Notes: a model not told the origin generated them from the sequence alone. A stretch of 64,000 bases of DNA from Hawksworthiomyces lignivorus (GCA_002917075.1 NTMA01000001.1:558001-622000); one strand, 5' to 3'. Positions 46,538 through 58,979 are shown, counted from the first letter of the stretch. Numbers and translations are program-made.

Positions 46538-47855
46538 TTCCTTGGTTTAGATCTGAGAAAGCGACAATATTCAGCCAGGCTGGTGATGTCAGCCCTTAGC
46601 CAGTATTGTTCACTCCCAATTGACAGGTTGCACAACGGGGGCAAGGTCCGTTAAAAAGCATGCGTCAAGCGTTGCCGCATCTGGGCCCTCACCTCTTTCT
46701 TTTTGGCATCTTGGCTTCGGGTCTATTTGACTGACTTGCTTTCCCACATGGTCAAATCCGCCCCCCACATCATGCAGCCTTTTGAAAGTGCCTTTGGGTA
46801 GTACCCCTACCCGGATATCTCTGGCCATAATGGGCTACGTCCGCCGACAATGACCTGTTTCTGCACATTTCTGGTGAGTCTGCTTTTCTATTCTTCCGAA
46901 CTAGCCTCTCGTGTGGAGCAACTGCACTCAAACGCAAAAAGGCGTCGCGGAGTTGAGGAGCTAAGCGTAGAGCAAGAGTGCGGAAAACAATTTCCCCCCC
47001 TGGTTTACTCGTAAGTGGCTCTTTTAAGCATAATTCGGGGTATCTTATGTCGAGTTGAACTGCAAGACCACTGTACCAGTACAAAAATAATTAATCCCTA
47101 AAAGGATCCATCCCCTCGTAGACTTGTAAAAGTACTTTACTCAACACCTCGTTCGACAAGGGAGCGGGGGGGGGGGGGGGGGGGGGGAGGGGATGTGAGG
47201 CGTCTTTGACAAAAGAACGTGGTCTGTACTCCACGCACGTTTTGCCAAGAATCGCTTTTGATATTGGGAGGCTGGGTAGGTTATGGTGCTTCTCCGAGGG
47301 TCAAAGCCCACGCACTAATTCATCCTGCTGGACCACACGTGATACCGATGTTCTTCCAAGAGAAGCAAGATCATGTATATTTACTACGATGTGGCTTAGT
47401 CTGAAAAGCTTAGCTGGGGAGCACGGAAGAAGTCTATTTTGTTTGTGATACCAGGTTGTGGCTTTTATATTCTCTCCTTTTTTGGAAGGGGGAGGGTAAG
47501 CTTCGCCGTCAACAATTACATACATAAGACTACGCTTTTCAGACCTAACCAACGATGACTGCATTAGAGTTCATCACAGATCTCTTACTGCTTACTATCG
47601 TCTTCGATCCCTTCATTTAGCATCAATATCGGTGCAGATTCTCAACTATCCAGCCGCCGTCGATGAAATTGTATCTTATATTGTTTATCAGACTATTTCT
47701 GAATAAAATGGATTACTTAGAAACAAAACAGGCTGCATGCGTTGCAGACCGAACAAACCCTTCCGAAAACTTCAATGGTCAGGAGAAACACACAGTAGTG
47801 TTCCTTGGTTCATCAGAGGCATCTAGGTGGAGGATTTGTCTCTCTGGAGTTGGAT
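46538..47855. other. Intergenic region upstream of the mannosidase
   Basis: About 1.3 kb with a G22 run at 47166-47187. It contains the mannosidase promoter and the 3' region of the ACS transporter. No gene seen. Confidence 0.55.
47166..47187. repeat. G22 homopolymer
   Basis: Twenty-two consecutive G followed by AGGGG. It could form a G-quadruplex, and its true length is uncertain. Confidence 0.95.
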
Positions 47856-49627
47856 TTAATAAATGTAGCGAAAGTCCACATTTTCCTGCGCATAACTTGT
47901 TAGAAAACCCGGACCAAATAGAAGCAAGAGCAGAGATGTGAACAAAGAAATACAAGAGTTGCACCTACCCGGTCTGTGATGTCTTCAAAGGAATGCGTGT
48001 ACGAGGTGTCTGCGACAGCCTCGCCGCGCGCGATCTTGGCATCCCGCTGCTTGTTCTGCCAGATGTACCAGGTGCGCAGGAAGAGCAGCGTCACGGCGAG
48101 CAGGACAAAGCAGCCGAGGATGATGGCGAGCGCCAGGAAGTAGCGCGGGGCGTCCTTGCTGCGGAACACCTGCGGGCCGATAGCATTGCCGGTGGCCCAG
48201 AAGGCAAAGTTGCTGGCGATGACCACGCTCTTCTTGGTCTGGCCCGCGACGTTGCGCGTGACGAGCGACAGCGCCAGGCCGGCGCACGCCCAGAAGGAGA
48301 TCATAATGTAGTACGCAAACAGCAGGCCGACCCTCTTGCTATACTCAAAGGGAACCACGAGCAGGACCACCGTGCCGGCTATGGTGGGCAGGACGGATGC
48401 AATCATGGCGAGAATGGTCTGGTGGAACCGGCGGTCGACGTAGACGGCCGACAGCATAGTGATGATCTGGATGGCGCCAGAGACCATCTGCAGAAGCTGG
48501 GTCTGCCACGTCGTGAACCCAAAGGACTTAATGATGATGTTGGCGAATGCACCCAAGCCGCCGGACGGCAGGGTAGTGAAGAGCTGGATGAGAGCAAAGG
48601 CCCAGACTGCAGCGTCGGGAAGAGTTGTCAGCGTGGTCCAGCGCGCGACATGTTCGTACTCGCCAGTGTTCCGTTGCACATACCTTGAGGGTCACAAACG
48701 GCGTCCCACAGCTGCTCCTTGCGGAACTTACGGTTTTGGACACCAGTTCGGTTCTTCCGCACGCGCTCCATCATGAGCTTCTTGTCTTCTTCCGAAAAGC
48801 AGTGCGCCTTCATGGGCGAATCAGGCATCCACCACATGACGAAGAAACCCCAGAAGACGGTGATAATGCCGTACGTCATGAACAGCGCCTGCCACGACAC
48901 GATGGGGCCCGTCGCGGGGACAAAGGAGAAGGCGAACGCGAGAAGGCTGCCCAGCATCTGCTGGAACCCGTTCATCATGTACCAGAAGATGACGGTACCC
49001 GCCTGCTCCTCGCGCTTGTACCACATGCCCGACAGCAGCACAAAAGTCGGTTGGCAGACCGTCTCGAACATGCCCAGCAGGGCGCGCAGGGTGATTAGGG
49101 GGACGAATGATTTACCGACTGCGTGCAAGGTCAACACAACACCCCAGCAGATGATGTTCAGCGAGAGCCACTTGGCCGTGGGAACGTGCTGAATGATGTA
49201 GTTCTGCGGGTATTCAAAGACGATGATGACGATGTAGATGACCGTTGTCATCCACGAGTACTGGTTGCAGGAGAAATTAGGCTTTGTGCCAGGTAATCGG
49301 AGACGGGCACGAGCGGGGGGCCGACAAGCTCACCTGTGAGCCGACGAGGTGCGCGTCATCAATGATGCCCATGATGGAAGCAAAGGACATTGTGCCTTTG
49401 TCCAGGGCTTGCATGAAGTACGTAATCACCATCACAATAAGCACGCGCTTGTCGATCATGCGCTTTAGTCTGCTGTTTGTCGCATCGTCGATTTCGACGA
49501 TGGCTTCGCTAGTATACTGGGCAACCTCTTTGTCGACCAATTCGTAATTCGTGTGGTTCTTCTCCGGTGCGCCTTCGTCCTGCACCGCTTCCACAGCCCC
49601 CTCTACAACTTTGCCCTGGCTAGACAT
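47856..49627 (-). CDS. MFS transporter, ACS (allantoate permease/Dal5-like) family
   Basis: Plasma-membrane proton symporter for organic anions. Four exons: 49627-49334, 49260-48684, 48606-47969, 47885-47856 (30 nt); 1539 nt, 512 residues. Seen: hydrophilic N-terminus, RVLIVMVITYFMQALDKGTMSFASIMG (TMS1), IVIIVFEYPQNYIIQ, LLGMFETVCQPTFVLLSGMWYKREEQ (the ACS motif with the Arg-Glu-Glu-Gln loop), MNGFQQMLGSLLAF, the central loop FSEEDKKLMMERVRKNRTG, second-half helices, and the ACS tail FEDITDRENVDFRYIY, which fixes the tiny last exon. It is divergent from the GH115 gene and shares a 0.9-kb promoter with it, so co-regulation is plausible. The substrate cannot be read from sequence. Confidence 0.93.
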
Positions 49628-50538
49628 TGTGAGCGAGACTGACACCAATGCTAGGAAGGTATGCTTTGAAGTGCTGGTTTTTTCAAGAGAGGCCGATGCG
49701 AACACTGGCCATACACAAGATGGGACGGGAAACGGAATCCTGTCAAAAACAAAAGAAGAGATGAAGAAGGCAACACGGTCAGGAATAAACGTGGAAACAA
49801 GGTCTTCTTATGAATAGATTGTGAGGTTCACCCCGGAAAACGGAGTCTGGGGTCATCCGCATCCGGGGTAAAACGATAACTGTTGACGACGCTTCGACTG
49901 CGTAGCTCGCGTAAATCTGAGCAGTCTTCTAGGCCAGCCGACGGAACCAAAACCAGGGTATTTTTTGCTAACATAACACTCTGCAGCATCCTCGCCTTCT
50001 AACGGGTCATATCGGAGAATCGCACCTTTTCTGGATGAGCACCATAGCCGAGTAAATAAGAGGCAGGGAAGCTATCAGTTGAGAAGGGTGGAGACTGTAC
50101 ACGAAAGTGGAAAAATGGGAGGATCATGGGGTGGGCGTTGGGGTATTACGGGGACTGCAACTCCATGGTTTTGTCTCTATGGCTGGCTGACGACAACTAT
50201 CCCCACTCAAAAGCGACACTGTCTTCCACGGTGGGATTTGGTTACGGCTCGCTCTCATTCAGCTCACACTACCTCTGCGTGCATATGCTTTCTCGGGCCT
50301 TGAAAAAGTCACCAGTCCAAGACGGAAAATTATCAAGCAGTGCTTCGCATCTACGGGACAGCAAGAGCCGAAAGCACATGAGCCGATGTGACCAGCCTCC
50401 TAGAAAGCCAACATCTCTCAACTTATCAGTCCCAAGCCGGTTTGCGACGTATATACCCAGCCGGCTTTTGCTGCCGTGCTTTGTACGCATTGTGGCCCTG
50501 GCAGTCTACCGAAGAAAGCTTCCCTACCTGCCGCTGTA
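49628..50538. promoter_or_regulatory. Shared divergent promoter of ACS transporter and GH115 gene
   Basis: About 910 bp. Within 49832-49873 there are three matches to the fungal CreA/Cre1 consensus SYGGRG: CCGGGG on the minus strand at 49832-49837, CTGGGG at 49848-49853 and CCGGGG at 49864-49869. One overlaps GGGTAAA at 49867-49873, a match to the XlnR/Xyr1-type motif GGNTAAA. Motifs this short occur by chance; their packing into 42 bp upstream of a xylan-type hydrolase is what makes them notable. Function is inferred. Confidence 0.45.
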
Positions 50539-53500
50539 ATGCCTGTGCTACAAGAAATCGTGACTTTCACATGTGAAGATGGTCTTCCCGCGCTTGGAGA
50601 GGCCACCATTGTTGTTGATGAACATGACTTCCCGGGCGTGTATATTGCTGCGCGTAACCTAGCTCAAGACATAGCTCGAGTGACGAGAAGGGCTGCAAAA
50701 CCCATCCGCCCATGGGACCGCCAAGGCGGCGGTGCGGGACAGGAAAGTCAATGTGGCGTCGCCATTATAATTGGCACAATTGGCGAAAGCAAACTGCTCC
50801 AGGATCTCGCAGCCGAGGGAAAGTTGAATAGCATCCAGGATATTCAAGAGAAGCGCGAATGCTTCACTACAGCCGTTGTCGACCAGCCTCTAGCCTTCTG
50901 TGAACGAGCCCTTGTTATTGCTGGGAGTGATAAGAGAGGAGCCATATTCGGCGCATATACCATTTCAGAGCAAATCGGCGTCTCTCCGTAAGTGGTTACG
51001 GAACTCTTCCGTTTCTGCCAGCAACTCCGTTCAGGGTTGTCTCCCCCTTCCCCCTCCCCCTCCCCCCAAAAGACAAAAAAAAAACAAAATAGAACAAAAA
51101 GCAAATGCTCTCGCTTACGGATTAGATGGTACTGGTGGTCAGATGTTCCTCCAAGACGACACGCTGAGATTTACGCGCGCCTCGTGACGACGAAGAGCCG
51201 GGAGCCGAGCATCAGGTACCGTGGCATTTTTATCAACGATGAAGCCCCGAGCCTTACCGGGTGGGCCCGTGAGAAGTTTGGCGGCTACAATGTGGAGTTT
51301 TACACCAAAGTATTTGAACTGCTCTTGCGGCTGAAAGCCAACTTTTTGTGGCCGGCCATGTGGCCCGGCTACCCCAATCCAGGCGCGTCGTTCTTCGTCG
51401 ACGACCCTCTGAACCAGTCGGCGGCGGACGAGTATGGAATCGTCGTGTCCACCTCCCACCACGAGCCGATGCAGCGGTTGTCCAACGAGTGGTTTGCCGA
51501 GAACCCAGCAGGCAGCTGGAACTGGGTAACCAACAAGAGCAAAATCACAGATTTCTTCCGTCATGGGGCAGAACGCGCTAAGAACTTCGAGTCCTGCTTC
51601 ACTCTCGGCATGCGGGGCGAATACGACAAGGCGATGGAGACCGATGACCCGGCTGCCGTGGTGCAAGATGTGATACGCACCCAGCGCACTCTTCTCAAGG
51701 ATATTTACGGTGAAGAACAAGCCGTTCCTCGTGAGCACTTCCGTCTCTTCCTGCCAGGGCCTGTTTCTGTGGATCAAAGCACATAGCAACTAAACACGAG
51801 CAGAACTCCTGGCACTTTATAAAGAGGTGCAGCAGCAGTATGAAAGCGGAAAGCTCCAAGTGCCGGACGACGTCACCCTTTTGTTTGCTGATGACAACTT
51901 TGGCACCATCCGTCGCCTACCACACGGTGATGAAGCAAAGAGAAAAGGAGGAGCTGGCGTACGCTTGTTTATGTTCCTTTTATTTTAATTTATTGCTAGT
52001 ACTATCGTATCCAAGGAGCTAACTGGAAACGCATTCGTTAGATTTATTACCATTTTGAATACGTCGGAGACCCCCGAAGCTACAAATGGATCAACAGCAA
52101 CTCTCTGGTAAGCATCTATGGCTTGCCACTATCGGCATCTACCACGGGGCTCCGTGATATCGCATGCTCACAATAAATGGCGTTGCAGGGGAAAACTTGG
52201 CACCAGCTTCAGCAGTCCTACCACAAGGGCGCGAGGCAAATATGGGTCTTCAATGTTGGCGATATCAAGCCACAGGAAATGCCTTTGACAATGGCCTTAT
52301 CCCTGGCATACGACATCCAGTCTATACAGTCTGGCGGACTTGGAAAGTTTCTCGATGAGACGGCAAGAAAGTGGTTCGGCCCGGAGCTTGGCCCTGACAT
52401 CGCCGCATCTTGGCATGGTTATGATCGACTTGTATCGCTCCGGCGCCACGAACACATTGAGCCCGCCTCCTTTTCGCCCGTCCACTACGAGGAGGCCGAG
52501 ACGGTCCTGAAAAGATGGGACTCTCTGCACGCATCTGCCGAAGCCATCTACACCCAGGCGTCGGCAGAACTGCGGCCAGCCTTGTTCCAGCTGGTGACGC
52601 ACTCGGTGAAAGCATCGCACATTTTCACGAGCCTGCAGATCCTACTAGGCAGCAACCAGACGTATGCCCTTCAGCGCCGAAACACGACCAATGCGCTCGC
52701 GCAAAAAGTCCTGCGCCTCTTCGACGCGGACTTCTCGCTGTCCGAGGAGTACCATGCAATGCTGGACGGCCGCTGGCGCCACATCATGTCCCAGCCGCAC
52801 TACGGGTTCGGTGACACCTGGCACGCGCCGTCCCGCGACATGATCTCGGGCCTGTGCTACGTACAGCAGAGGCAGAATTCCAACGCCATCGTGGGCCAGA
52901 TGGGCGTGGCCGTGGAGGGGCACGTAGGCGTGCGGCCGGGTAGGACCAACGAGGAGTCGGACCGCACGCACCCGAGCCGCAGAGACCTGGTGCCGGGCCT
53001 GACCCTGCGCCCGCTGACCCGGTACGGGCCCGGCCGCCGCTATTTTGACATCTTCACGCGCGGAAGCGTCTCGCTGGACTGGCACGCGGCCGCGCCCTAC
53101 GACTGGATCAAGCTGTCGGTCGCGCAAGGCGTGCTCAACCCGCTGGGCGAAGATGTTCGAGTGTATACCTCCATCGACTGGGACGCCGTCCCCCTGGACT
53201 TTGCGCAAGAGGAGGTCCTCATCGACATCCGCTCCCACCTAGGCGACTTTGAGCAGGTCCATCTCCCTGTTCTCGGCCGGCCAGCATCCGTGCCGTCTGA
53301 CTTTACGTCTGGATTCGTCGAGGGCCCCGGCTACTTGTCCATTCCAGCATCTAAAGGCGCCGTTGTCGAACAGCCGTACATGGTACTCCCAGATGTGGGA
53401 CGAACCGCAGAAGGATCCGTGGCCTTGAACGGTGGGCTCGCTGACCCGAAACTCCCACCACCTTTTCTCGAGTACAACGTCTACGTCTTTTCGAAAGCCA

Positions 53501-53841
53501 GCGACGCGGTGCCTGTCGCGCTCTACTTCAACATGACACTGGATACCGACCCAGCACACCCAATGGTGTATGAGCTGGCAGTTGACGACGCCACGGAGAC
53601 GCGCCACAGGCTCGTGTCCCCACCGACAGAGAAGGGTCTGCCAGAGGGCTGGTTCACTGCAGTGCAGGACTGCGTCTGGCTGCGCAAGCACGAGTTTTCG
53701 CCAGACGTGTTCACTCCGGGCCAGCACAAGCTGAAAATTCGCCTCTTCAACTCAAACATCCTTTTGGAAAAGATTGTCGTCGACTTCGGTGGTCTTGCAG
53801 ACAGCTATCTGGGACCACCTCCAAGTCACTGGATTCCGTAG
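50539..53841 (+). CDS. GH115 glycoside hydrolase (alpha-glucuronidase family)
   Basis: Family known for releasing 4-O-methyl-glucuronic acid from glucuronoxylan and its oligomers. Five exons: 50539-50987, 51126-51730, 51804-51958, 52042-52107, 52189-53841; 2928 nt, 975 residues, phases close. Seen: CERALVIAGSDKRGAIFGAY followed across intron 1 by YTISEQIGVSPWYWWSDVPP, both GH115 marks; RYRGIFINDEAPSLTGWAREKFGG; ANFLWPAMWPGYPNPG; DEYGIVVSTSHHEPMQR; YESGKLQVPDDVTLLFADDNFG; YYHFEYVGDPRSYKWIN; VFNVGDIKPQEMPL; and the beta-rich C-terminal domains. No signal peptide (MPVLQEIVTFTCEDG), unusual because many fungal GH115 enzymes are secreted; this one may act on imported aldouronic acids. Confidence 0.93.
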
Positions 53842-54454
53842 GGAGAAGCTAGCAGCCGCTTTCATTCCAAACGGTAGACGAAGGCTAAACATGGAATGAA
53901 TACTATATATATATATATTTCAAATTAGAAAATTACGATTTGTAGTTCCTGGGCCCGGCTGATCCTCTGGCAGCAAGTGTGATTGTATCAACCAACAATA
54001 TCTTGAGATTTTTTTTTGGCCTCATGAATTTATCATTGAAGCACGTATTTACGTTACTTGAACAGCATCTCTCTGGCCAATTTAATAGAGAGAAGTGTGG
54101 GCACACCGCAATTTGAATGGGCAAATATGAAGGCCTTGATGGTTGCGAGGGTCTTCGCATTATCTCGTCAAGGCGTGTAAATCTACGGCTCAGTACCGCC
54201 TCTTGGGCGACACCTGTCTGCGGGTCCCTGACATCTCGCTGGGTAGCTAGTAGGAATATTTGTCCCGTGATTCAGACACCAAAGAAATAATAAAGGAGAA
54301 AGTGACAAAGTGTGCTAAGGCGTATCTCTCCGCCAGGATCACCTTTAGCGGCCAGGTGGCCGACAAGGAGAGCTTTACGCTTGGCAAAGATTATCGGTTA
54401 ACACAAATCTTGATCCAATAAAAAGGTTCAATGAACCGGCCTCATTTTATGCTT
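53842..54454. other. Convergent 3' intergenic region
   Basis: About 610 bp between GH115 (+) and the disabled regulator (-), with a (TA)n run near 53905-53918. No gene seen. Confidence 0.5.
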
Positions 54455-56318
54455 TTACAAAAATAGAATGTCCATAGTCCTCTGCGCCATAACGTCACGC
54501 CAGTCAACCCAAACATCTCCTGGGTCGCATTGAAGGCTCTTAGCTTGACATGCGCGCTCATCCCAAATGCAATGGACTGATCGTTTCAGATCGTAGCGAT
54601 TTTCGATTCTGCTCGTTACCGCAGAAAAGTCCAATACATGCGTCGCGACAAGTTGTGCTTCCGGTTGATAGGCATCTTCAGCCGCCACGAGAAGCGGCCA
54701 AGCTGATAAGGTGCAGCGGTCGGTGCCCACGTAGGACATTTCCACAAAAGCCCACGCGTCTGAGAGCACGTCCCAGACGTATTTGACGACTGCGGATGGT
54801 GGCTGCCGGAGTACAGTGGTACAGTGCCCAAAAGATATATGGTAACCGTATTCGAGAACAGATGAATGTGCAAGTTGGTCAACGTCCGCGCCAGTTCGAT
54901 GGGCGTCAGAGCGACACCTAGCGACTTAAGGTAGACATTTATTTCGGCATCGGGTGTATTGTACAAGTCCTGTAGAATGCCGTGTGCTTCATTGAGCTCC
55001 GCGTCGCACGCGATATAGGTGGCTGCTCCCGTTGCCTTTTCAGCAATCCGCGTCTCTAGGCGACGAGCAAGGAACAGCGCTTTGATCAGTCGACCTGTGC
55101 TGCCCATGGTGTATCCAAAGCACGGGTTAATCGTCGTATCACAAAGAATGTCGTGAAGATCCTCGAAGCAATACTCCTCATCGTCGCTAACAAAGGCGGG
55201 AAAGATTCGAGGTTTGTATATAGTTTGCGCAATAATGTGCGACAAAACAAAACTTTAAATAACCATCCAGGCTTCGTATGTAAACTTCCACGGCCTCCGG
55301 TCCAAATGACTTGCGACAAAGTGCATGGCTGCCCGAAAGTGACTGCGCCAACCCCGAGAGCTACCACAGAAAACATGTTCAACATTTGTAAACGTAAGGA
55401 TGATAGCCAACACACTGCTGTAATCTTGTATTGACTCTGTCAAAGATTGCGGAAGCTTGCGTAGGGCCATATCAAAGCAACACGCAGCTGCGGCTACGTC
55501 GTCTTGCCCTTGCTCGTCGCCCTTCAGTCTCCCCCGGTGCATGGCAGACTGTGTCAGCATTGCATAATACAGGGATTGGCTGAATGTCGAATTTCCGATA
55601 ACAATGGCTGGATAAACAGATCTCCACGGTTGGCCGAATCTTTTATATCGATAGGTAGTATCATACTGGAAACGTGCAGGATGCAATGGTGGAAGAGTAG
55701 GTTCTCTTGGAGCGTGGCTGACGGCATCAGAGACTGTGATGACGGTGAACGGAGTGGCAAACCCGCTGGTGAAGCGTCTACCGGTGTCTCGAACTGGTCA
55801 ATGTCACCCTGAAATGGTTCTGTGTCCTGGTCTGTCTCAACAAGGCCAGGCTCGTACGGATTTCGCACTTCCCTAGCAGGGGCTTCGTCAAACCCGGACT
55901 CGATCTCCTGCAGTGGATTAACAGAAAGGATGCTAATGTCCTTTTGAATTGCTCGGGTTGTGGCCTCGTCCCCGAGCTCACTCCATTTGATAGCCTGTGA
56001 ACAAAATGTGGAGGGTCGAGTTAATGACTCTGCTCTGGACGAATTTAATGTCTCTGATTCCTTCTTTTCAGTGTCACATGTTGTGTCACTGTCCAGGACG
56101 TTGTTGTCTTGACAGCCCTTAGTGCTTTCAGGATCATAGGTTAAATCGCCTTGTGTCCCTCTCTCCTTGTCGTTTCCGGAGGTTGGCTGCTTCCAGTCTT
56201 CCCAGAGACGGACAAGCTCCATCTTAGTCCACTGCATGTGGATATCGTGGACGGCGGCCTGCTTAGGACCGTTGTGCAAGACGGCACGGCTCATGCGGCT
56301 TGCAAACGACCCCAGCTC
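54455..56318 (-). pseudogene. Fungal_trans_2-type transcription factor, disabled
   Basis: Relic of a regulator with the PF11951-like domain. The first recognisable exon begins after a CAGCTAG acceptor near 56319 and reads AAELGSFASRMSRAVL, then WTKMELVRLWEDW; next a Ser/Glu-rich linker, LLFHHCILHVSSMILPIDI, WRSVYPAIVIGNSTFSQSLYYAML, HFVASHLDRRPWKFTYEAWMVI, and finally VVKYVWDVLSDAWAFVEMSY to the stop at 54457-54455. Lesions: a base missing in AACCGTGG (about 55629), where Asn-Pro-Trp is expected; CAA to TAA at 55257-55255 (WMVI*SFVLSHIIAQT); a one-base frame change at about 54825-54835 between TIYL and VLRQPP. The N-terminal Zn2Cys6 cluster was not found. Confidence 0.75.
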
Positions 56319-57330
56319 CGCCGCTCCCGCCTAGCTGTAGTGGCTGGCAAGAGTGCTGGTGATTATTTTTTAAGACACGGCTTAGGTCGACGGCCTGTGG
56401 GGCGTACAATTGTTACTAGGCTAGGGGGGGGACCTGGGTCCGATAGTAAACTAAGACAATAACCCTGGTCCGATGAAGGACTAAGGCCTGGCCATGTTTG
56501 GGGACCCTAGTCCGAGTCCGATAATGGACTGGGGCAATATCAATAACCCCAAGTTCGATGAAGGACTAGGACCAATAAAAATGTGTTCATCTTCTAAACA
56601 GATTCAAAACATTGAATAAAAACACTAACTTGGTAAGGCTTTAAGACATCCGAGGGCATCTAATGATAGACTGTATTTTTATCTAAGAGAAATCAACAAC
56701 TAGACGCCCGGGGCCGCCTAATGATCTATATACCGTGTATTTCCTCGACGAAAGACAAAAGAACATAAATGACACAGCAAAAGAAGTAAGACATTAAAGA
56801 AAATAGAAAAACCAGGCCAGGAAAAAAAGCCGATAGTCACAATAGCAACATCGGGAAACTTTTGTTTCTTTTATTGATTATGTCTTAAGAAGTTGTATGT
56901 AACTTTATGTGAGTGGGTTATATACTAACGTTTAATGTTGCCTCGATGAAGCAGTTATGGATCATAGTGGCTTCGCGTAAAGGTAGTATACACCTTTAGA
57001 GGTTGGCATAACTACCTTTTCCAGAAGGTGGATATCATCTGAGGCCGTAGAACTGTCATAATCGAGATAATATTAAAGTATGACGCATAAATCCACGTGT
57101 ATGAGAAGCTGCAGCATAAAGGAGGTGGTGGGGGGTATCCAACAGCATCCCGAAGGGTGCCAGAGAAAAAGAGAGAGGAGGTAAGCTGGAGCTAAATTTC
57201 GTATACATAAGGAATTTTAAAAAAAAAATTTGTCAAAACCTAAAGTACAACTCTGCGGTTGTGCTGCAGGAATACCCTAAGGCACACCCGCTAAGCAGGC
57301 CAGAGTAGGAGCAACACCATTCGCTAAACA
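56319..57330. other. AT-rich region with short degenerate repeats
   Basis: About 1 kb. Four diverged copies of GTCCGAT(g/a)A(a)nGGACT lie at 56438-56570. The rest is AT-rich without a supported gene. Confidence 0.55.
56438..56570. repeat. Degenerate direct repeat, core GTCCGATGAAGGACTA
   Basis: Copies begin near 56438, 56468, 56515 and 56552, often followed by AATAACCC. Each core is a small hairpin (GTCC...GGAC). Irregular spacing of about 30-47 bp. Confidence 0.65.
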
Positions 57331-57331
57331 G

Positions 57332-57520
57332 GTTGAAGCAGGGGCGGCACAGGGAGATATACCAAATAAGCCAAATAAGGAAATTCTCAATGACAAGGAA
57401 CAGATCGCGGCCCATATTAAAGACACGGATCGGTCCAGCCTATGCGCGCTTAGCTTAGTATGCAAGATCTGCTGTGCGACCACACTTCGGTTGATGTTTC
57501 AAGAATCTACCTTATTGTAG
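57332..57520 (+). pseudogene. F-box domain relic
   Basis: An open frame without ATG encodes PNKEILNDKEQIAAHIKD followed by DRSSLCALSLVCK, ending at TAG 57518-57520. It resembles the fungal F-box (LPNEIL..I..HI....SLCALSLVCK.W). The usual Leu-Pro start and the Trp after the Lys are altered, and no start codon or downstream repeat domain connects. The alignment was made by eye, so this call is tentative. Confidence 0.45.
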
Positions 57521-58979
57521 AGGCAGCAACGTGCTATAACACGATGCAGATGCACGGTCGAAATACTGTTTCGTAACGGAACTGCTCAGTACGCCTGCAA
57601 TCTCAGCCTCGAGGAATGTCTGCGCCTGAATGCGAATGACGCAGCAGAGGCATCTAAGAGGGCGCAAGACGAAATTAGTATGAGGTCTTCTTGGTGAGGC
57701 GGCCATGGCAAGATCTTCGGCGACCGTGAGCATTCCTGCAAGCTCTGCAACGAGTAACTCGTCAGGGCCTCTCCTTGGAGAGCAGGACATTAATGCTGGT
57801 GGTCTGTCTCGCGAAGTAGCTGTCACAGGTGAACGTGTCGATGTACGACTGTAGCAAAAAAAAAAATACCACTTAAACCTGCACAACCTTGAGCATGGCG
57901 AATGAGGCATGGTGCGGTCTAGCCGAGTGATTATCTGTAGAGATAAGAGGAAGTGACGCTTCAGTTTCTTAAGCTATATACCACTGGGGCTAGCTGCTCT
58001 AGGGACGACAGATATGTACTCTAGCGCAAGATGGGCCGGGTTGTTGAGAATTTGAGCTACTCGTGGTTAATTGAGCGCAGTGCTCGATAAACCGACGTTG
58101 ATGGCACAAGTCCGTAAAAGCTGAGTCAATATGTCGAGGACTGTGACAAAAGCGCAACTGATTCCACAGATCTGATGTGTTGTCGAGGAGACGCCATAAA
58201 GGATCCAGGTTATCGAGCACTGCACATAGTCCATCACATATGGCCTCGCAAGGAGAACGGCGGAACTTGGCGTGATAGTTGGGTAGTCTGCCGCTGCACA
58301 ATTCGCTGTCTGGTTAGTCGGTTGACTGAAGTTGAGACTGGGTAGCCTTTCATTGAGTAGTCTGTGTGTTTTGCTCTTGAAGAGGATCGGGAATAACCTG
58401 CGGCGCCTCTCTTCCGTTAAATTCATGAGAGACATAGTTGTCCCTTAATAAATTTGACATAAATAGAAATAGACTTAAAGTCCTCATGCTGAATATATGT
58501 GGATGGCTTTGGCTGTGGGAAGCCACGTGAGCGATGGAGCATAGTACGTTCCGAAAGAAGTTAATTCCTAATACATGCTTGGGAGACAATATGGATCCTG
58601 ATTTCGGGTTTTGATGCGGTGCCACACGGGGTAACATTGTACGTTATTATTTCCGTGCAAGACGCAATCACAACATCCCATCATGTCACATCGAACCGCA
58701 AGTAAAAGATCATTGCTTAAGCTCTAATTGGTTAGGTTAATCTCGTTATCAGTACCTATATTTGCGACATCTTTCGTATATGGGTGAATGTTTTGCGCCA
58801 GCTCGCTGTGAAATAAAAACTTGCATTTCCGGAGGTAGTGTTATCAATGGGGAGACCGCACAATGGGGGTATATTTCGGCTGTGCATCAGCTTGCAGTTT
58901 TTATTTTATTTTTCTTGTCGTTATCGCGGTTCTCCTTCTAACCTGAAGTCAAAGCTTGTTAGCTGCGAGCGAAATTGAA
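57521..58979. other. Intergenic
   Basis: About 1.45 kb. Minus-strand open frames at 57512-57910 and 57999-58435 show no recognisable domain. The last few hundred bp is presumably the promoter of the next transporter. Confidence 0.5.

Noticed and set aside
46405..46644. ATG-started frame overlapping mannosidase exon 1
   Set aside because: Only the alternative frame (MCSHGHG...) gives the conserved Ams1 N-terminus and joins the next exon in phase.
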